Of a stretch of 64,000 nt of DNA, positions 62,364 to 64,000 are shown in pieces. The translations under genes and the position numbers were made by a program. This DNA comes from JAEUHO01 sp046350655 (GTDB lineage: Bacteria > Planctomycetota > PLA2 > JAEUHO01). The notes under the pieces were generated by a model, which saw only the letters and a program-made list of their open reading frames with translations, made no database searches and was not told the DNA's origin. Position 1 is the first letter of the stretch, and every line of letters begins with the position of its first letter. The stretch covers positions 372,001 through 436,000 of the forward strand of contig JAXMAB010000007.1 in the NCBI GenBank assembly GCA_046350655.1. The letters are read 5' to 3'.

Positions 62364-62374
62364 CGGGCCTCGCG
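62364..62374 (-). repeat. Dispersed word CGCGAGGCCCG
   Basis: Exact reverse-orientation copy 30 bp before the rodA stop, in the 121-bp gap to the sigma-fusion start. Confidence 0.8.
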
Positions 62375-62394
62375 GTCCCCCGCCGGGGGCCGCG

Positions 62395-63531
62395 TCAGTC
62401 GCCGTAGGTCGTGCGGCCGAACTCGACGGGCGGGTCGCTGCCGACGGCGAGCAGCAGGCCGACGGAGAGCCAGGACACGAGCAGGCTCGAGCCGCCGTAG
62501 GTGAGGAACGGCGCGGGCACGCCGACCACGGGGAGGAGCCCCGCGACCATGGCGAGGTTGACGACCACCTGGACGGCGAACATCGCGAACAACCCGACGG
62601 CGAGGAACCGCCCGCTCGGCTCGCGCAGGCGCGACGCGACGGACAGCAGCGCCCCGAGGAAGGCGGCGTAGAGGAGGAAGAGGAGCGTCACGCCGACGAA
62701 GCCGTGTTTGGCGGCGAACACCGCGAAGACGAAGTCGCTGTGGCGCTCGGGGACGTCGCGCGTCGCCTCCTCGGGCCCGCCCTCGTCGTCGGCGACGCCC
62801 GTGAGCCCGCCGAGGCCGATGGCGATGCGACCCTGGTAGGACTGGTGGTTCTGGGAGCGCTCGAGGGTCTTGGCGGCGGCGGAGTCGCCGTGCTGGGCGA
62901 GGAAGCCGAAGATCCGGTCGCGTTGGTAGTCCTTGAGCACGCCGGGGACCAGCGCGAGGAGGCCGGCGGCGACGAGGCCGCCCGTCGCGAGGATCGCGAG
63001 GTGGCGCAGGCGCGCGCCGGCGCCGAAGAGCAGCGCGAACGCGATCGGGACGAACAGGATCGCGGTGCCGAGGTCGGGCTGGCGCATGACGAGCAGGAAG
63101 GGCACGAGCGTGAGCGCGACGGGTTTCACGAGGCCGCCGAGGCGGCGGTGCTCGGTGGAGTAGCGCAGGGTCGCCGCGAGCATGACGACCAGGATCGGCT
63201 TCATGAACTCGCTCGGCTGCACGCGGAACGCGCCGATGCCGATCCACCGGCCGGCGCTCTGGCCGGTGCCCTTGAAGAGCACGAGCACGAGCGCCGCGAG
63301 CCCGGCGCCGTAGAGCACCGGCGCCCATTGCACGACGCGGCCGTACGGCGCGGCGAGCACGAGGAGCGACGCGGCGACGCCCACGGCGGCCCACCGCGTC
63401 TGGAGCCAGGTGTAGGGCACGCGGTGGCCCTCGGCCGCGGTCGCGATGGTGGCGATGCCGACGGCGGTGAGCGTCGCGGCGAGGATCGGCAGCGACCACG
63501 GCGCGCGGCGGAGGCGTTCGGAGAGGGTCAT
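62395..63531 (-). CDS. rodA: RodA/FtsW-family peptidoglycan glycosyltransferase
   Basis: 378 residues, about ten membrane segments. SEDS-family polymerase for lateral wall growth. Conserved features: GIGAFRVQPSEFMKPILVVM, MRQPDLGTAILFVPIA, KHGFVGVTLLFLLY and GVPAPFLTYGGSSLL near the end. The ATG overlaps the stop of the PBP2-like gene upstream (ATGA), the usual mrdA-rodA arrangement. The presence of peptidoglycan genes is relevant to placement, since some Planctomycetota relatives are reduced in them. Confidence 0.96.
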   Translation of the reverse strand: MTLSERLRRAPWSLPILAATLTAVGIATIATAAEGHRVPYTWLQTRWAAVGVAASLLVLAAPYGRVVQWAPVLYGAGLAALVLVLFKGTGQSAGRWIGIGAFRVQPSEFMKPILVVMLAATLRYSTEHRRLGGLVKPVALTLVPFLLVMRQPDLGTAILFVPIAFALLFGAGARLRHLAILATGGLVAAGLLALVPGVLKDYQRDRIFGFLAQHGDSAAAKTLERSQNHQSYQGRIAIGLGGLTGVADDEGGPEEATRDVPERHSDFVFAVFAAKHGFVGVTLLFLLYAAFLGALLSVASRLREPSGRFLAVGLFAMFAVQVVVNLAMVAGLLPVVGVPAPFLTYGGSSLLVSWLSVGLLLAVGSDPPVEFGRTTYGD

Positions 63532-64000
63532 CGGCCGAACCACGCGGCGAGCAGGGACGCGACCACCGGCGCGGCGTGCTCGCCGCCCACGCCGGAGCGG
63601 CGGCTGTGGAGCACGACCGCGAACGACACCGTGCGGGCCCCGGGCTTGCTGGCGTACCCGACGAACCAGAGGTGCCACGGGCCCTTCGCCCGCGAACCCT
63701 CGGGCGCGTCCGGGTCCACCCAGTCGGAGTCGCCGTCCATCCAGTCCGACGCGCCCACCGTGGCGGTGCCGGACTTCCCCGCGACGGTCACGCCGGCGAG
63801 CTCCGGGCGGTCGAACACGCCCTTGGCGGTGCCGTACGTGACGCAGCCGCGCAGGCCGGCCCGCACCGACTCGAGCGCGCCCGCGTCGATCGCCACCGGG
63901 ACGGACTCGAACGGGACGGGCCGCCCGCCGACCGTCGCGGCGAGCCGCGGGGTGGGCAGCCGGCCGCCGTTGGCGAGCGCGGCGCACGCGCGCGCCATCT
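63528..64000 (-). CDS. mrdA: Penicillin-binding protein 2, C-terminal part (start outside window)
   Basis: The 157 visible residues are the end of a class B PBP transpeptidase domain: ARACAALANGGRLPTPRL, then AGKSGTATVG carrying the KSG(T) triad of the active site, GPWHLWFVGYASKP and the final VVASLLAAWFG. It crosslinks peptidoglycan with RodA. The SxxK and SxN motifs lie beyond the right edge. Overlaps rodA by 4 nt. Confidence 0.92.
   Translation of the reverse strand, partial: MARACAALANGGRLPTPRLAATVGGRPVPFESVPVAIDAGALESVRAGLRGCVTYGTAKGVFDRPELAGVTVAGKSGTATVGASDWMDGDSDWVDPDAPEGSRAKGPWHLWFVGYASKPGARTVSFAVVLHSRRSGVGGEHAAPVVASLLAAWFGR

Overview
The window is very G+C-rich DNA (about three quarters G+C by eye) from a Gram-negative-type bacterium: it encodes an outer-membrane porin, RodA/PBP2, a Wzx/Wzc-type exopolysaccharide system and Tat export. 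A DUF1570-like secreted peptidase, an ECF sigma factor fused to a large extracytoplasmic region and many secreted proteins of unknown function suggest Planctomycetota or a near relative. That placement is an inference from gene content, since there is no rRNA here.

Layout. 1-12.8 kb is an exopolysaccharide locus. A sugar-1-phosphate transferase and a stand-alone Hpt protein run leftward. A ten-gene operon runs rightward: flippase, O-antigen ligase/polymerase, two glycosyltransferases, an Alg14/Alg13-like pair, an acetyltransferase, another glycosyltransferase, a Wzc-like chain-length ATPase, a receiver protein and a sigma-54 activator, mostly joined by 1-14 nt overlaps. A hybrid histidine kinase faces it (13.1-16.5 kb), followed by rfbB-rfbA-rfbC. 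Well-matched sigma-54 (-24/-12) promoter sequences precede the flippase, the first GT2 and rfbB, so the activator at the operon's end probably controls its own locus.

19.5-21.4 kb holds the most unusual unit: a leftward cluster encoding a Tat-exported protein of polyproline/cysteine followed by a Ser-X repeat tail, an HPr-kinase-like protein and a PqqD-like protein. A weaker sigma-54-like site lies upstream and a strong hairpin separates the substrate-like gene from the enzyme genes. I read it as a candidate system for modifying, perhaps phosphorylating, an exported surface protein.

21.5-28 kb carries a TPR protein, an unrecognised small protein, a porin with a clear terminator, a SET-domain protein and a DUF222-type HNH nuclease, with repeat-rich intergenic DNA. 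28.4-35.4 kb is a leftward ymdB-xseA-hemC-hemD-(gap)-hemB-hemL series. 35.5-37.5 kb is an arsenic resistance unit (arsR divergent from acr3-arsC). 37.6-46 kb is leftward: two secreted DUF1570-type proteins, RNase Y and three membrane or secreted proteins of unknown role. 46.1-50.1 kb has pabB, a Xer recombinase, an S4 protein and a PD40 propeller; tRNA-Glu follows. 50.5-55 kb is a binding-protein/histidine-kinase/response-regulator/binding-protein cluster. 55-64 kb has ppx/gppA, tsaD, ctpA, a sigma-factor/carboxypeptidase-regulatory chimera, rodA and the end of a PBP2 gene.

Two window-wide patterns stand out. A short word, CGCGAGGCCCG, recurs in most larger intergenic gaps. Also, four genes contain five apparent frameshifts, every one equal to a single missing base in a G/C run, which points to sequence errors more than to gene decay.
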